64,000 nt of DNA from Proteus hauseri ATCC 700826 (GTDB lineage Bacteria > Pseudomonadota > Gammaproteobacteria > Enterobacterales > Enterobacteriaceae), in assembly GCF_001654965.1 (NCBI RefSeq), contig NZ_LXEV01000014.1:20002-84001 (forward strand), read 5' to 3'. The notes below the pieces were generated by a model. The model was given only the letters and a program-made list of their open reading frames with translations. It was not told the origin of the DNA and searched no databases. Each line of letters begins with the position of its first letter. The stretch's first letter is position 1. Positions 29,922 to 40,376 of the stretch are shown here, in pieces. A program made the translations under genes and the position numbers.

Positions 29922-30778
29922 AAAAAGTTAATGTCGCACTTTTGCAGCTTTGTAGCGGAAAAAATATAAAAAATAATCTGGCGCAAATAGAGCAACAGAT
30001 TAAGCAATTACCCGATTCAGTTGAACTTGTGTTAACCCCTGAAAATGCGTTACTTTTTTCGAGTGCTAAAGATTATCATAAACATGCTGAAATTCAGGGT
30101 GAAGGGCCTTTACAAGATGCTATTGCTAAAATGGCACAGCGTTATAAAGTGTGGATCCTTGTGGGTTCTATGCCTTTAATTAGTCGTGATGACCCAAGCC
30201 AAATTACCAGTAGTAGTTTAGTATTTGATAACGAAGGTGTTATTCGTGCTCGTTATGACAAAATTCATATGTTTGATGTGAGTATTGATGATGAGCAGGG
30301 CGAATATAATGAATCTGCTATTTATCAACGCGGTGAACGTTTAACTGTTGTTGATACTCCTGTTGGTAAGTTAGGCCTAACTATTTGTTATGATTTACGT
30401 TTCCCTGGTATTTTCCAAGCATTAAGAGAAAAAGGTGCTGAAATTATTTCTGTACCTGCCGCATTTACTCGTTTAACAGGAAAAGCGCACTGGGAACCAC
30501 TGCTACGTGCTCGTGCAATAGAAAACCAATGTATTATCTTGGCTCCTGCACAAGTTGGTACTCATGATACGCGTCGCACTTGGGGCCATACGATGGCAGT
30601 TGACGGTTGGGGGAAGGTCTTGAAAAAGAATCCTGATGCCGTAAGTGCACTAACGCTGAATATTCGCGTTGATAGTTTAGATGGTATGCGTGAACAGATA
30701 CGGGTTGTGAAACATAATCGCTTTCGCCCGAAACTGACTCACTTAATAAAAAAAGTTAAGGATAAAAAAGAATTATGA
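29918..30778 (+). CDS. Carbon-nitrogen hydrolase, nitrilase superfamily (Nit1/deaminated-glutathione-amidase-like)
   Basis: The 286-residue protein has the nitrilase triad: E42 in [10 protein letters not shown]115 in RYDKIHMFD and C158 in [11 protein letters not shown]. The YDKIHMFDV segment is typical of the Nit branch that repairs deaminated glutathione, though other omega-amidases share it. It overlaps yhdP (ATGA) upstream and tldD (ATGA) downstream. E. coli lacks it at this position, while, as I recall, Yersinia and relatives have it. Confidence 0.87.
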   Translation: MKKVNVALLQLCSGKNIKNNLAQIEQQIKQLPDSVELVLTPENALLFSSAKDYHKHAEIQGEGPLQDAIAKMAQRYKVWILVGSMPLISRDDPSQITSSSLVFDNEGVIRARYDKIHMFDVSIDDEQGEYNESAIYQRGERLTVVDTPVGKLGLTICYDLRFPGIFQALREKGAEIISVPAAFTRLTGKAHWEPLLRARAIENQCIILAPAQVGTHDTRRTWGHTMAVDGWGKVLKKNPDAVSALTLNIRVDSLDGMREQIRVVKHNRFRPKLTHLIKKVKDKKEL

Positions 30779-32220
30779 GTTTAGCTGTTGTCAGCGAAAG
30801 TCTGTTGGAAGCGAACCAACTCAGTCTGGATGATTTAGCATCTACACTTGAACAGCTTGCACAGCGTCAAATTGATTATGGTGATCTTTATTTTCAGTCT
30901 AGCTACCACGAAGCGTGGATCTTAGACGATCAAATTATTAAAGATGGCTCTTACAATATTGATCAAGGGGTAGGTGTTAGAGCCATTTACGGTGAAAAAA
31001 CCGGTTTTGCTTATGCTGACCAGTTAACACTTAATGCACTTAATCAAAGCGCTGCAGCTGCACGAAGCATTGTTCAAGCTCAGGGAAATGGTCGTATTCA
31101 TACCTTGGGTGCTATTCAACATTCTCCGTTGTATAGCTTAAGTGATCCGCTGCAAAGTCTTTCTCGCGAAGAAAAAATTGCTTTATTACATGAAGTCGAT
31201 AAAGCTGCTCGCGCTGAAGACAAGCGCGTAAAACAGGTTAATGCTTCTTTAACCGGCGTTTATGAACATATTTTAGTTGCAGCAACAGACGGTACATTAG
31301 CCGCTGATGTGCGTCCTCTCGTTCGCCTTTCCGTTAGTGTGTTGGTTGAAGAAGATGGCAAACGCGAGCGTGGCGCAAGCGGGGGTGGTGGTCGTTTTGG
31401 TTATGATTATTTCTTAACGAAAATTGACGGTGAAAGCCACGCTGTAACTTATGCCCGTGAAGCCGTGCGTATGGCATTAGTTAATTTATCTGCAATAGCT
31501 GCACCTGCTGGTACAATGCCTGTTGTACTTGGCGCAGGATGGCCGGGTGTTTTACTTCATGAAGCAGTGGGGCATGGTTTAGAAGGCGATTTTAATCGTC
31601 GAGAAACCTCCGTATTTTCTGGTCGTCTTGGTGAAAAAGTGACTTCTGAGCTTTGTACTATTGTTGATGATGGTACGATAGAAGGTCGTCGTGGCTCAGT
31701 AGCGATAGATGATGAAGGTGTACCCGGTCAATATAACGTGTTGATCGAAAACGGCATCTTAAAAGGCTATATGCAAGATAAGATGAATGCGCGCTTAATG
31801 GGTGTTGCCCCTACAGGTAATGGTCGCCGTGAATCTTATGCACACCTTCCTATGCCGCGTATGACAAACACTTATATGTTAGCTGGTAGCTCTTCACCTG
31901 AAGAAATTATTGCTAGCGTTGAGCGTGGAATTTACGCGCCAAACTTTGGTGGTGGGCAAGTGGATATCACTTCAGGTAAATTCGTTTTCTCAACCTCGGA
32001 AGCGTATTTAATTGAGAATGGCAAAATTACTAAACCTATTAAAGGCGCAACATTAATTGGTTCTGGTATTGAAGCGATGCAGCAAGTTTCTATGGTTGGT
32101 AACGATTTAGCCTTAGATAAAGGTGTTGGTGTTTGTGGTAAAGAAGGTCAAAGCTTGCCTGTTGGTGTGGGTCAACCCACACTGAAGCTTGATAAAATTA
32201 CTGTCGGCGGAACCGCTTAA
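30775..32220 (+). CDS. tldD: Metalloprotease subunit TldD
   Basis: TldD is the zinc protease subunit of the TldD/TldE heterodimer, which trims peptide antibiotics such as microcin B17 and degrades CcdA. The 481-residue protein has the metal site [11 protein letters not shown] (H262, H266) and the conserved [28 protein letters not shown] and C-terminal [16 protein letters not shown]. Its partner pmbA (tldE) lies 1.7 kb downstream. A terminator follows at 32252. Confidence 0.98.
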   Translation: MSLAVVSESLLEANQLSLDDLASTLEQLAQRQIDYGDLYFQSSYHEAWILDDQIIKDGSYNIDQGVGVRAIYGEKTGFAYADQLTLNALNQSAAAARSIVQAQGNGRIHTLGAIQHSPLYSLSDPLQSLSREEKIALLHEVDKAARAEDKRVKQVNASLTGVYEHILVAATDGTLAADVRPLVRLSVSVLVEEDGKRERGASGGGGRFGYDYFLTKIDGESHAVTYAREAVRMALVNLSAIAAPAGTMPVVLGAGWPGVLLHEAVGHGLEGDFNRRETSVFSGRLGEKVTSELCTIVDDGTIEGRRGSVAIDDEGVPGQYNVLIENGILKGYMQDKMNARLMGVAPTGNGRRESYAHLPMPRMTNTYMLAGSSSPEEIIASVERGIYAPNFGGGQVDITSGKFVFSTSEAYLIENGKITKPIKGATLIGSGIEAMQQVSMVGNDLALDKGVGVCGKEGQSLPVGVGQPTLKLDKITVGGTA

Positions 32221-32251
32221 TTGTTGCTATAGTTATCTATACGTATTTTTA

Positions 32252-32278
32252 AAACTCCATCAAATGATGGAGTTTTTT
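32252..32278 (+). terminator. Terminator after tldD
   Basis: AAACTCCATCA (32252-32262) pairs with TGATGGAGTTT (32265-32275), followed by T-rich sequence, 32 bp after the tldD stop. Confidence 0.88.
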
Positions 32279-32313
32279 ATCAGAATCATAGTTATAGTTA
32301 AAGGAGCTAACGA

Positions 32314-32814
32314 ATGGGGAAACGTTTATTACCGGTATTTATTGTTGTCGCAGTGCTATTTGGTGTTTTTTATAAAGGTTTATTGTCTGAAACCCAAGCA
32401 CCTGTCTCAACGTCATCAACGTCTATTTCTACATTACCAAGCAGTAACACGAATAAACCCGCACAGATCCCTTTACCAATTGATGAAAAAACACAAGCTA
32501 ATAAAGTTGCTGATTATTTACAGCGCCATCAGCAGTTGCCAGATTTTTATCTAACGAAAAAAGAAGCTAGAGCAAATGGCTGGGATGCAAAAGCCGGTAA
32601 TTTATGCGAAGTATTACCCGGCAGAGCAATTGGGGGTGATCGTTTTATGAATCGCGAAAAGCAGCTTCCTGAAAAAAGTGGTCGTCAATGGTTTGAGGCA
32701 GATGTGAATTATCACTGTGGACATCGTGGCAGTGATAGATTGCTGTATTCTAATGATGGGTTGATTTATTTAACGACAGATCATTATCGCACTATGACAA
32801 AAGTTGCTCCCTAA
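32314..32814 (+). CDS. Exported barnase-family ribonuclease
   Basis: The 166-residue protein has an N-terminal signal or anchor (residues 5-23), a Ser/Thr-rich linker (31-56) and a barnase-type RNase domain. Catalytic residues are E128 in WFEADVNY, R142 in SDRLLYS and H157 in TTDHYRTM, matching barnase E73, R87 and H102. It cleaves RNA at guanosine in known relatives. AGGAG precedes the ATG. Its stop shares one base with the start of the barstar gene, so toxin and inhibitor are cotranslated. The role may be nutrient RNA breakdown or competition. Confidence 0.92.
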   Translation: MGKRLLPVFIVVAVLFGVFYKGLLSETQAPVSTSSTSISTLPSSNTNKPAQIPLPIDEKTQANKVADYLQRHQQLPDFYLTKKEARANGWDAKAGNLCEVLPGRAIGGDRFMNREKQLPEKSGRQWFEADVNYHCGHRGSDRLLYSNDGLIYLTTDHYRTMTKVAP

Positions 32815-33083
32815 TGCAGAAAATAATTTTTGATTTTGCAAGGCTTCCCAATATGGAAGCGTTTTATCTTAGCTTTGCTAAGCAGTTCGATCTACCTAAT
32901 TACTTTGGTAATAATTTAGATGCATTATGGGATGTATTAACTGGGGAAATCGCATTACCTGTGCAGGTGGTTTTTAAGCATTTTCCTCAACACTCGCCGG
33001 TTTTCCAGCCGTTGATCGTGCTGATGCAAGAAACCCAAATTGAATTAGGTGATGCACTTTTTCAATTCATATGTGAAGAGTAA
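32814..33083 (+). CDS. Barstar-family ribonuclease inhibitor
   Basis: This 89-residue acidic protein has the barstar features YFGNNLDALWDVLTG with the N-terminal FDFARLPNMEAFY. In barstar the DxLWDxLTG helix plugs the barnase active site. Coupled by TAATG to the RNase gene, it protects the cytosol before export of the enzyme. E. coli YhcO is a relative at a similar map position. Confidence 0.93.
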   Translation: MQKIIFDFARLPNMEAFYLSFAKQFDLPNYFGNNLDALWDVLTGEIALPVQVVFKHFPQHSPVFQPLIVLMQETQIELGDALFQFICEE

Positions 33084-33100
33084 CAAATAACATCCTTAGT

Positions 33101-33150
33101 CCCGAAAACAGCAGTGATAGTCTCATTTTCACTACACTGCGTTTTCAGGG
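33101..33150. terminator. Large imperfect hairpin between convergent barstar and darP genes
   Basis: CCCGAAAACAGCAGTG pairs, with small bulges, with CACTGCGTTTTCAGGG, and TAGT/ACTA extends the stem. No T-tract follows. It probably insulates the two convergent transcripts, but could also be a dispersed repeat. Confidence 0.45.
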
Positions 33151-33172
33151 GCATAAGGGTAAAGCGTAGGCT

Positions 33173-33733
33173 TTACGCTGATTCAGAAAGATCTTTCAAA
33201 TACTGAAACAATAAACGAAATGATTTTGGTGGTTTATTGCCTTCTTTTTCTTTCTTGGCATTTCGGATAAGTGTACGTAATTGTTGACGATCTGCCATTG
33301 GATAAAGTTCGACAACGTCTTCAATCACTTCATTGCCACCTTCAATAAGGCGAATGCGCAGATCTTCTAATTTATGTAACACTAGAATCTGTTGGTTATG
33401 ACGATTTTTAAGTTTGTCTAACGCCTGGCGAATAGGATCTTCATCAACGTTACGCAGTAATTTACCTATATATTGGATTTGGCGACGGCGTGCTTCACGC
33501 TGTACTTTTTGCGCTAATTGAATGGATGCGAGTAATTTCTCATCGAGTGGGATCCGCTCTAACTCTTGAGCACTTAATTCAACCAGTTCGGTGCCTAATT
33601 TTTTCAGTACTTCAGCATCACGTTTGATTTCACTTTTGCTGACCCAGATGATTTCTTCATCTTCTTCTTCTTCTGATGATGTGTTGTCAAATTCAGGGTC
33701 AAGGTAATGCCACTCTTCTGGCTGCTTTGCCAT
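33173..33733 (-). CDS. darP: Ribosome biogenesis factor DarP (YjgA)
   Basis: DarP associates with late 50S assembly intermediates. From the ATG at 33733 ([12 protein letters not shown], like E. coli MTKQPEDW) it has 186 residues; an upstream in-frame start at 33808 would add 25 unrelated residues and is rejected. AGGA lies 9 bp upstream. Conserved segments are [31 protein letters not shown] and [16 protein letters not shown]. Confidence 0.95.
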   Translation of the reverse strand: MAKQPEEWHYLDPEFDNTSSEEEEDEEIIWVSKSEIKRDAEVLKKLGTELVELSAQELERIPLDEKLLASIQLAQKVQREARRRQIQYIGKLLRNVDEDPIRQALDKLKNRHNQQILVLHKLEDLRIRLIEGGNEVIEDVVELYPMADRQQLRTLIRNAKKEKEGNKPPKSFRLLFQYLKDLSESA

Positions 33734-33920
33734 AATAAAAATTCCTGTTGCAGAGTAAGCCGGGAGTGCGATTTGGTGAATGACCAAAAGCCCGACGGGT
33801 GATAACATTCATATATCTTCTATTGTAACTGGGAAAATCGCTTGTTGACCACCTGTCAATTGATTTACTTTACTAAAAATAAGTAAAAAGTGATGTTCTC
33901 CTTAGGAAAAATGGTTCTCA

Positions 33921-35249
33921 ATGAATAATTCAGATCAGGTAAAACAGCTGGAAGACGCTGTTTCGCTCGCTTTAGAGCTAGCAGCAAAGCAGTGTGACAG
34001 TGCTGAAGTGGCAATTAATAAATCAACAGGCATTAGCGTGAGTACGCGTTATGGTGAAGTTGAGAATGTTGAATTTAATAGCGATGGTGCTTTAGGCATC
34101 ACGGTTTATCAACAACAACGTAAAGGTAGTGCCTCTTCCACAGATTTAAGTCCTGATGCGATTAGACGTGCTGTACAAGCTGCTGTTGATATTGCACGTT
34201 ATACGTCAGTTGACCCTTACGCAGGTCCTGCTGATAAAGAACTACTGGCATTTGATGCGCCTTTTTTGGATCTTTATCATCCTGCTGAAGTGACGGCCGA
34301 TAAAGCGATAGAACTGGCTTCTCGTGCAGAAAAAGCGGCTTTAGACTGCGACAAACGTATTATTAATACTGAAGGTGGTAGTTTTAATAGCCACAGTGGT
34401 ACGCGTGTATTTGGTAATAGTCTTGGGTTACTAAAAAGTTATTCTTCCTCTCGTTATTCAATGTCTAGCTGTGTAATAGCAAAAGAAGGCGAAGATATGG
34501 AGCGTGACTATGCTTATACCATTAGTCGTCGTTTTGATGGCTTAGAGACGCCTGAGTGGGTAGGTAAAGAGTGCGCGCGCCGTACACTGTCGCGTCTTTC
34601 TCCTCGTAAGCTTTCTACCATGAAAGCGCCAGTTATTTTCTCTTCTGAAGTTGCAACGGGTATTTTCGGTCATTTGGTTGCCGCAATCAGTGGCAGCATG
34701 ATTTATCGTGAATCTTCTTGCTTGTTAGATAGCTTAGGCAAACAGATTTTTCCCCAATGGCTGAATATTCAAGAGCGTCCACATTTAATGGGGGGGCTTG
34801 CTTCAACTCCATTTGATAGTGAGGGCGTTCGTACTATGGATGCTGACATTATTAAAAACGGTGTATTGCAAGAATGGTTACTGACAACTTATTCAGCAAG
34901 AAAATTAGGTTTAAAAAGTAATGGCCATGCTGGTGGTATTCATAATTGGTATATTCCAGGGCAAGGTCTGTCATTTGATGCGCTATTAAAAGAGATGGGC
35001 ACTGGACTGGTTGTGACTGAACTGATGGGGCAAGGGGTAAGTACTGTAACCGGTGATTATTCTCGTGGCGCAAGTGGTTTTTGGGTTGAAAACGGCGAAA
35101 TTCAGTATCCGGTTAGCGAAGTGACTATCGCTGGGAATTTAAAAGATATGTGGGCGAATATTGCCACTATTGGTGATGATATTGAAACCCGTAGTAATAT
35201 TCAGTGTGGTTCGCTGTTATTGCCAGAAATGAGTATTGCGGGTGAATAA
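33921..35249 (+). CDS. pmbA: Metalloprotease subunit PmbA (TldE)
   Basis: This partner of TldD forms the peptide channel and lacks the zinc site. The 442-residue protein matches E. coli Pmb[56 protein letters not shown] and a C-terminal [17 protein letters not shown]. It is divergent from darP, as in E. coli, and lies close to tldD, which in E. coli is elsewhere on the map. Confidence 0.98.
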   Translation: MNNSDQVKQLEDAVSLALELAAKQCDSAEVAINKSTGISVSTRYGEVENVEFNSDGALGITVYQQQRKGSASSTDLSPDAIRRAVQAAVDIARYTSVDPYAGPADKELLAFDAPFLDLYHPAEVTADKAIELASRAEKAALDCDKRIINTEGGSFNSHSGTRVFGNSLGLLKSYSSSRYSMSSCVIAKEGEDMERDYAYTISRRFDGLETPEWVGKECARRTLSRLSPRKLSTMKAPVIFSSEVATGIFGHLVAAISGSMIYRESSCLLDSLGKQIFPQWLNIQERPHLMGGLASTPFDSEGVRTMDADIIKNGVLQEWLLTTYSARKLGLKSNGHAGGIHNWYIPGQGLSFDALLKEMGTGLVVTELMGQGVSTVTGDYSRGASGFWVENGEIQYPVSEVTIAGNLKDMWANIATIGDDIETRSNIQCGSLLLPEMSIAGE

Positions 35250-35275
35250 GACCTAAAGGGTATTTATAGCCATTA

Positions 35276-35301
35276 ATCTCAGCCCATTGATGGGCTGAGA
35301 T
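35276..35301 (+). terminator. Hairpin after pmbA
   Basis: ATCTCAGCCCAT pairs perfectly with ATGGGCTGAGAT over a 2-nt loop, 26 bp after the pmbA stop. The T-tract is weak. Confidence 0.6.
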
Positions 35302-35367
35302 ATCGCGTTTATTGATGTAGTTTAACAGTAATTAAAACAAAAATAAGACACGAACCTTCAGCGCTGC

Positions 35368-35778
35368 TTAACGGTGATATTCACCAGCGGCTTCCGGTTG
35401 ATAAAGAATTTCTAACACTTTCACCTTGGTTTCAAGGCCGTTTGGCAACTTCCAGCTGATCTCATCATTAATGGTTAAACCCAGTAATGCTGCTCCCATA
35501 GGTGCCATTACAGATAGCTCTGTAGTACTGTCTTTTAATGATGCAGGGTAAACTAAAGTACGTGTACGCTCTTCATTATTTTTTAAGTCCATAAAACGGA
35601 CTTTGCTGTTCATGGTAACGATATTCGCTGGGATGTCAGCGGGTGCTACAATGTCAGCACGGTCTAACTCTTCATTTAGCGCTTCTGCAATTGGGCTATC
35701 TGCAAATGCAGGTTGCTCTAGTAATGAATCTAAACGTTCTGCATCAAGTTCGTTGATGATAATTGTTGGCTTTGTCAT
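35368..35778 (-). CDS. rnk: Regulator of nucleoside diphosphate kinase (GreA-like)
   Basis: Rnk is a GreA/GreB relative that binds RNA polymerase. The ATG at 35778 follows GGAG and gives [17 protein letters not shown], matching E. coli Rnk (136 residues); an upstream start at 35805 is rejected. It has a short N-terminal coiled coil and a C-terminal FKBP-like domain with [13 protein letters not shown] and [10 protein letters not shown]. Confidence 0.96.
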   Translation of the reverse strand: MTKPTIIINELDAERLDSLLEQPAFADSPIAEALNEELDRADIVAPADIPANIVTMNSKVRFMDLKNNEERTRTLVYPASLKDSTTELSVMAPMGAALLGLTINDEISWKLPNGLETKVKVLEILYQPEAAGEYHR

Positions 35779-35805
35779 ACCACACTCCAATTTATTCCAA
35801 TGCAA

Positions 35806-35840
35806 AACAACACCCCCACGGGTTAGGTGGGGGTGTTGTT
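35806..35840 (-). terminator. Perfect 14-bp hairpin upstream of rnk
   Basis: AACAACACCCCCAC pairs with GTGGGGGTGTTGTT over a 7-nt loop. On the minus strand it follows the npr terminator and precedes rnk by 27 bp. It could be a second terminator of the rpoN operon or a structured rnk leader. Confidence 0.6.
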
Positions 35841-35876
35841 AAACTCATATAGAGATAATAGGCGGTTCTGTATAAA

Positions 35877-35907
35877 AAAGAAAGAGACGGTGATCACGAT
35901 CTCTTTC
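35877..35907 (-). terminator. Terminator of the rpoN-npr operon
   Basis: On the minus strand, GAAAGAGA pairs with TCTCTTTC around an inner TGATCA and is followed by six T. It lies 46 bp after the npr stop. Confidence 0.85.
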
Positions 35908-35952
35908 AAGTACTTTTGTTAAGAAATGCTAATCTATTGTTTTCTATTATGA

Positions 35953-36225
35953 TTATTCTTCATCAAACCCTGATTCAAATAATGCAATAATAGCATCAAT
36001 AGCTTCTTTTTCATCACTTCCCGTGACTTCGATGTTAATATGACTCCCTTGTTCCGAGTCAAGCATCAACATCGCAATCACACTATCTGCTTGTGCTTCA
36101 ACCCCTTCATGATTGCGTAAAATCACCGTTGATTGAAATGTTTTTACTAAATCAAACAATTTCATTGCTGGCCTAGCGTGTATACCAAGCCGATTTTTTA
36201 TCGCAACTTGTCGGTGTTGGGTCAT
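35953..36225 (-). CDS. ptsO: Nitrogen PTS phosphocarrier protein NPr
   Basis: NPr passes phosphate from EI-Ntr (PtsP) to EIIA-Ntr (PtsN). The 90-residue HPr-fold protein has the phosphorylated H16 in [12 protein letters not shown] and the regulatory-serine region [13 protein letters not shown]. It overlaps the rapZ end by 4 bp. Confidence 0.97.
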   Translation of the reverse strand: MTQHRQVAIKNRLGIHARPAMKLFDLVKTFQSTVILRNHEGVEAQADSVIAMLMLDSEQGSHINIEVTGSDEKEAIDAIIALFESGFDEE

Positions 36226-37076
36226 TTACGTTTTTCTAACGTTCTATGGCGCGACTGTACGTTTTTACCACGAGAGCGGAAATAATCAGCCAATTGCTCA
36301 GCAACGTATACAGAACGGTGCTTACCACCAGTACAACCTATCGCAACCGTTAAATAACTACGGTTATTGGTTTCTAACATAGGTAACCAAAGTTCGAGAT
36401 AGCTTCTGGTTTGATAAATAAAATTGTGTACTTCTGTGTGACGATCTAAAAATGCAGCAACAGGGCGATCAAGACCCGTCATTGGGCGAAGTTTAGGATC
36501 CCAATGTGGATTTGGTAAGAAACGAACATCAAAAACATAGTCTGCATCGATAGGGATACCATGTTTGAAGCCAAAAGATTCAAACACCATAGTCAGTTCA
36601 CGTTCACGTTTACCTAATAAGCGGGTACGTAGCATTTCTGCTAACTCATGAACAGACATTTCAGAGGTATCGATGATAAGATCAGCACGTGATCGTAGTG
36701 GCTCTAACAGATCACTTTCCGTATCTATCGCCACTTCCAAAGAAAGGTTCTTGGTCGAAAGAGGGTGAAGACGTCGTGTATCACTATAACGACGGATCAA
36801 GGTGTTTCTGTCAGCATCTAAAAATAACAGCTGTGGAGAATATTCAGCGGGTAAACTTTCCAGCGCTTTTTCAAAGATCTCCGGCGATTCAGGCATATTA
36901 CGAACATCAATACTGACTGCGGCAGCAGAAGCATCACGTTCCGCCAGCGTTTTCGCAAGCTCAGGTAACAGATCAACGGGTAAGTTATCTACGCAATAAA
37001 ATCCCATATCTTCAAGCGCACGCAAAGCGACTGACTTACCTGAACCAGAGCGTCCGCTGACTATCATCAGCACCAT
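36222..37076 (-). CDS. rapZ: RNase adapter protein RapZ
   Basis: RapZ binds sRNA GlmZ and delivers it to RNase E, setting GlmS levels and amino-sugar supply. The 284-residue protein has Walker A GRSGSGKS (residues 8-15), Walker B-like DLIIDTSEM and a C-terminal RNA-binding domain with [17 protein letters not shown] and a basic [18 protein letters not shown] tail. It lies between ptsN and npr as in E. coli. Confidence 0.98.
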   Translation of the reverse strand: MVLMIVSGRSGSGKSVALRALEDMGFYCVDNLPVDLLPELAKTLAERDASAAAVSIDVRNMPESPEIFEKALESLPAEYSPQLLFLDADRNTLIRRYSDTRRLHPLSTKNLSLEVAIDTESDLLEPLRSRADLIIDTSEMSVHELAEMLRTRLLGKRERELTMVFESFGFKHGIPIDADYVFDVRFLPNPHWDPKLRPMTGLDRPVAAFLDRHTEVHNFIYQTRSYLELWLPMLETNNRSYLTVAIGCTGGKHRSVYVAEQLADYFRSRGKNVQSRHRTLEKRK

Positions 37077-37156
37077 GAGGTAGCTCCCCTTAAAATTTCC
37101 CAGTGATGAATATCATCCCACTGTATGCTTTTCGCTTCCTAATAAACCTTGTGGGT

Positions 37157-37624
37157 CTATTCTGTGACAATCTGATAAAGCTCTTCATCACTTTGTGCGG
37201 AGCGTAGTTGGCGACATAAATTTTTATCCGCTAACTGTTTGGCAATTAAAGACAGTGTGTGTAAATGTTCCTTGCACTGTGTTGCAGGAACGAGTAATGC
37301 GAACAACAAATCAACAGGTTGATTATCAATAGCGTCAAAAGCAATAGGTTCGTTTAGGTGAAGAAACACACCAACGACACGGTCTGCTCGATCACTTTCA
37401 ATTCGTCCATGAGGGATAGCTAAGCCACCACCGATCCCTGTTGTACCCACTTTTTCGCGAGTCAGTAAGGCTTCAAATATCAGCGTTTCTGGTAAATTAA
37501 GCTCAGTAGCAGCTAATTCACTGATAATTTCCAAAGCGCGTTTTTTACTCGTGCAATGTACATCGTTATGGGTACATGTCAGAGAAAGAACGTCACTAAT
37601 TTTCATTTTTGTATCGTTGTTCAT
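37157..37624 (-). CDS. ptsN: Nitrogen regulatory EIIA-Ntr
   Basis: PtsN is the terminal acceptor of the nitrogen PTS and regulates potassium transport and other targets. From ATG 37624 (MNNDTKMKISDVL) it has 155 residues, with the phosphorylated H72 in GLAIPHGRIE and DAIDNQPVDLLFALLVP. An upstream GTG at 37636 is an alternative. A 10-bp hairpin (37647-37677) lies just upstream. Confidence 0.96.
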   Translation of the reverse strand: MNNDTKMKISDVLSLTCTHNDVHCTSKKRALEIISELAATELNLPETLIFEALLTREKVGTTGIGGGLAIPHGRIESDRADRVVGVFLHLNEPIAFDAIDNQPVDLLFALLVPATQCKEHLHTLSLIAKQLADKNLCRQLRSAQSDEELYQIVTE

Positions 37625-37646
37625 TGTCTTATTCACTTAGACCAGC

Positions 37647-37677
37647 AAACCAGATGCCACAAAGTGACATCTGGTTT
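37647..37677. terminator. Hairpin between hpf and ptsN
   Basis: AAACCAGATG pairs with CATCTGGTTT; the T-run follows on the plus strand, while the genes run on the minus strand. It may act as a partial attenuator, an RNase processing site, or a terminator for antisense transcription. Confidence 0.5.
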
Positions 37678-37779
37678 TTTGTTACTGATTAATTTTGCGT
37701 CGTTTTTAATATGGCAAACTCAGCGTAAACAACGCAGTAACATTGCCGATTGTATTCCCATTTTACAATGGGAAATGAA

Positions 37780-38067
37780 TTAATGTTGTCTCAGTTTATC
37801 TTTGTGTTTGGTTAATTGACGAGCCAGTTTGTCCATTAATCCATCAATTGCTGCGTACATATCATCTGCTTCTGCAGAGGCATGTAATTCACCGCCATTA
37901 ACTTGAATGGTCGCTTCCGCGATTTTGTTCACTTTCTCGACTTTCAGAATAACCTGAATGTTGTTAATTTTGTCAAAGAACTGAGGTAATTTAGCGCTTT
38001 TTGCTTTTACAGTGTCACGCAGAGCATCGGTTAATTCAATATTATGACCCGTGATTTGAAGTTCCAT
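37780..38067 (-). CDS. hpf: Ribosome hibernation promoting factor (short form)
   Basis: Hpf binds the 30S decoding centre and with RMF forms 100S dimers in stationary phase. The ATG at 38067 follows AGGAAG and gives MELQITGHNIELTDALRD, 95 residues. An in-frame start at 38094 would overlap rpoN and is rejected. The gene follows rpoN by 23 bp. Confidence 0.97.
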   Translation of the reverse strand: MELQITGHNIELTDALRDTVKAKSAKLPQFFDKINNIQVILKVEKVNKIAEATIQVNGGELHASAEADDMYAAIDGLMDKLARQLTKHKDKLRQH

Positions 38068-38090
38068 AGTGTCTTCCTTCTCAGTTATGC

Positions 38091-39584
38091 TCAAACTAAC
38101 TCTTTACGTTGGTTTGAAGGCGGGATGGATAATGACTCTCTATATTTCGCAACAGTTCGTCGAGCAACTTGTATACCAAGCTCAGCGAGCATATTAGCCA
38201 GTTTACTATCACTTAGTGGTTTCGCTGGATTTTCTGCTGCGATTAGTTTCTTCACTAAAGCCCGGATTGCTGTGGAAGAGGCTTCGCCCCCGCTATCAGT
38301 ATTCACATGGCTAGAGAAAAAATACTTCAATTCGAAAATTCCTCTTGGACAATGCAGAAACTTCTGTGTTGTCACGCGAGAAATAGTTGATTCATGCATT
38401 TCAACCTGTTCAGCAATGTCGGCTAAAACTAACGGTTTCATATGCTCATCACCTAATTCGAAAAATGCCTGCTGTGTGTCAACAATGCAATGAGCGACTT
38501 TTAATAATGTCTCATTACGACTTTCTAAACTTTTTATCAGCCATTTGGCTTCTTGTAAATTATCACGAATAAATTTTCCATCGCTCTCATTTTGCGCCGA
38601 TAACCCAAATGCGGCATAGGTCTCATTTATTCGTAAGCGAGGAATGCTATCTGTATTTAATTCAACTTGCCAGTGTTCACCTGATTTTTTTACCAGTACA
38701 TCTGGAATAACATACTCCGACTCACCAGTATCAATGCTAAGCCCCGGCTTTGGATCAAGAGATTGAATCATATCAATAACAGATTTTAGTGTCTCTTCTC
38801 GCAATTTTGTTTGACGCATGAGCTGGCGAAAATCTCGATTACCTAACAACTCTAAATGGTGTTCGATAACTAGCTTCGTTTCTTTAAGATAAGGAGTATC
38901 TGTTGCCAAGGCAGAAAGCTGAATTAATAAGCACTCTTTTAAATCACGAGCAGCAACGCCAATAGGATCAAATCGTTGGACACGTTTTAGGACTGCTTCA
39001 ATTTCATCGAGCTCTAACTCATCATCGCCCATTCCAGACAAGATGTCATCCGCTGAAACAGTTAAATAACCTGTTTCATCTACAGCATCAATAATGGCAA
39101 TAGCAATAGCTCTGTCTGTCTCTGTAAAGGGCGTTAAATCAGCTTGCCACGTAAGATAATCTTGCAGTGATGCGGTTGTTTCACCTTGATAAAGTGGCAA
39201 CTCATCATCACCATAGTCACTACTTGTGCCCGATGGTGTGCCTGCGGTGTATATCTCTTCCCATTGTGTATCTAAGGGAAGATCTTCTGGCATATCTTTT
39301 TGTTCTAACGCATCTAATGTATCGAGCTCTTGCGTTTCATGTTCACTTTCGTTGTCGGTGTTATTTTCAATGCGGTTATCAGAGAGATTATCGGGGTAAT
39401 CTTCATCATTTTGGTGGTGATCGTCTTGATCTTCGTCTTGCTCTAGAAGAGGATTTGATTCAAGCGCTTGCTGAATTTCTTGTTGTAATTCAAGCGTAGA
39501 AAGTTGCAACAAACGGATAGCCTGTTGTAGCTGTGGCGTCATCGCCAATTGCTGACTAAGACGAAGTTGCAGACTTTGTTTCAT
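38091..39584 (-). CDS. rpoN: RNA polymerase sigma-54 factor
   Basis: Sigma-54 recognises -24/-12 promoters of nitrogen and other genes and needs AAA+ activators. The 497-residue protein has the glutamine-rich activator-interacting region I ([21 protein letters not shown]), an acidic region II (about 46-110), the core-binding domain, the HTH near [17 protein letters not shown] and the RpoN box [10 protein letters not shown] (474-483). Confidence 0.99.
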   Translation of the reverse strand: MKQSLQLRLSQQLAMTPQLQQAIRLLQLSTLELQQEIQQALESNPLLEQDEDQDDHHQNDEDYPDNLSDNRIENNTDNESEHETQELDTLDALEQKDMPEDLPLDTQWEEIYTAGTPSGTSSDYGDDELPLYQGETTASLQDYLTWQADLTPFTETDRAIAIAIIDAVDETGYLTVSADDILSGMGDDELELDEIEAVLKRVQRFDPIGVAARDLKECLLIQLSALATDTPYLKETKLVIEHHLELLGNRDFRQLMRQTKLREETLKSVIDMIQSLDPKPGLSIDTGESEYVIPDVLVKKSGEHWQVELNTDSIPRLRINETYAAFGLSAQNESDGKFIRDNLQEAKWLIKSLESRNETLLKVAHCIVDTQQAFFELGDEHMKPLVLADIAEQVEMHESTISRVTTQKFLHCPRGIFELKYFFSSHVNTDSGGEASSTAIRALVKKLIAAENPAKPLSDSKLANMLAELGIQVARRTVAKYRESLSIPPSNQRKELV

Positions 39585-39644
39585 AGTGATGTGATAAATC
39601 CTTTAATGTTGTCATCCTTGACTGAGCAAAAGCGAAATTAAGCG

Positions 39645-40370
39645 TTAAAGACGGAAGCCCTCTCCTAAATAAACACGTTTAACTTGCTCATTTTCAAGAA
39701 TTTCTTCTGGCGAACCATGAGCAATAAGATGGCCTTGGCTAACGATATAGGCACGTTCACAAACATCTAAGGTTTCACGAACATTATGATCGGTGATAAG
39801 AACACCTAAGCCATAATCACGTAGATGTTGGATTATCTTCTTGATATCCAATACCGAAATTGGGTCAACACCCGCAAAAGGTTCATCTAATAAAATAAAC
39901 TTAGGATTTGCAGCTAATGCACGAGCAATCTCAACACGACGACGTTCACCACCCGATAATGACTGACCTAAGCTATTACGTAAATGACTGACGTTGAACT
40001 CTTCAAGCAGCTCTTCAGCTCGGTCTTTACGTTGCTCAGCGCTAAGATCATGGCGGATCTCTAAGATAGCCATAATATTGTCATAAACACTTAAGCGCCT
40101 AAAAATAGACGCTTCTTGTGGTAAATAACCAATACCTTTACGTGCGCGTTCGTGCAGAGGTAATAGAGTGATATCTTCATCATCAATGGTGATGCAGCCT
40201 GCATCGCGAGCAACAATACCCACAACCATATAGAATGTGGTTGTTTTACCGGCACCATTTGGACCCAGTAACCCCACGATTTCACCAGAGTTAACATTCA
40301 GGCTAACATCACCAACGACGGTGCGCCCTTTGTATGCTTTTGCTAAATTTTCAGCTTTTAACAGCGCCAT
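39645..40370 (-). CDS. lptB: LPS export ABC transporter ATPase LptB
   Basis: LptB powers extraction of lipopolysaccharide from the inner membrane with LptFG. The 241-residue ATPase has Walker [10 protein letters not shown] (36-44), Q-loop [12 protein letters not shown], signature LSGGERRR and Walker [14 protein letters not shown]. It follows lptA by 6 bp. Confidence 0.99.
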   Translation of the reverse strand: MALLKAENLAKAYKGRTVVGDVSLNVNSGEIVGLLGPNGAGKTTTFYMVVGIVARDAGCITIDDEDITLLPLHERARKGIGYLPQEASIFRRLSVYDNIMAILEIRHDLSAEQRKDRAEELLEEFNVSHLRNSLGQSLSGGERRRVEIARALAANPKFILLDEPFAGVDPISVLDIKKIIQHLRDYGLGVLITDHNVRETLDVCERAYIVSQGHLIAHGSPEEILENEQVKRVYLGEGFRL

Positions 40371-40376
40371 AAAGTG

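Noticed and set aside
33734..33808. 25-residue N-terminal extension of DarP
   Set aside because: The extension does not resemble the family, while the internal ATG has a ribosome-binding site and matches the E. coli start.
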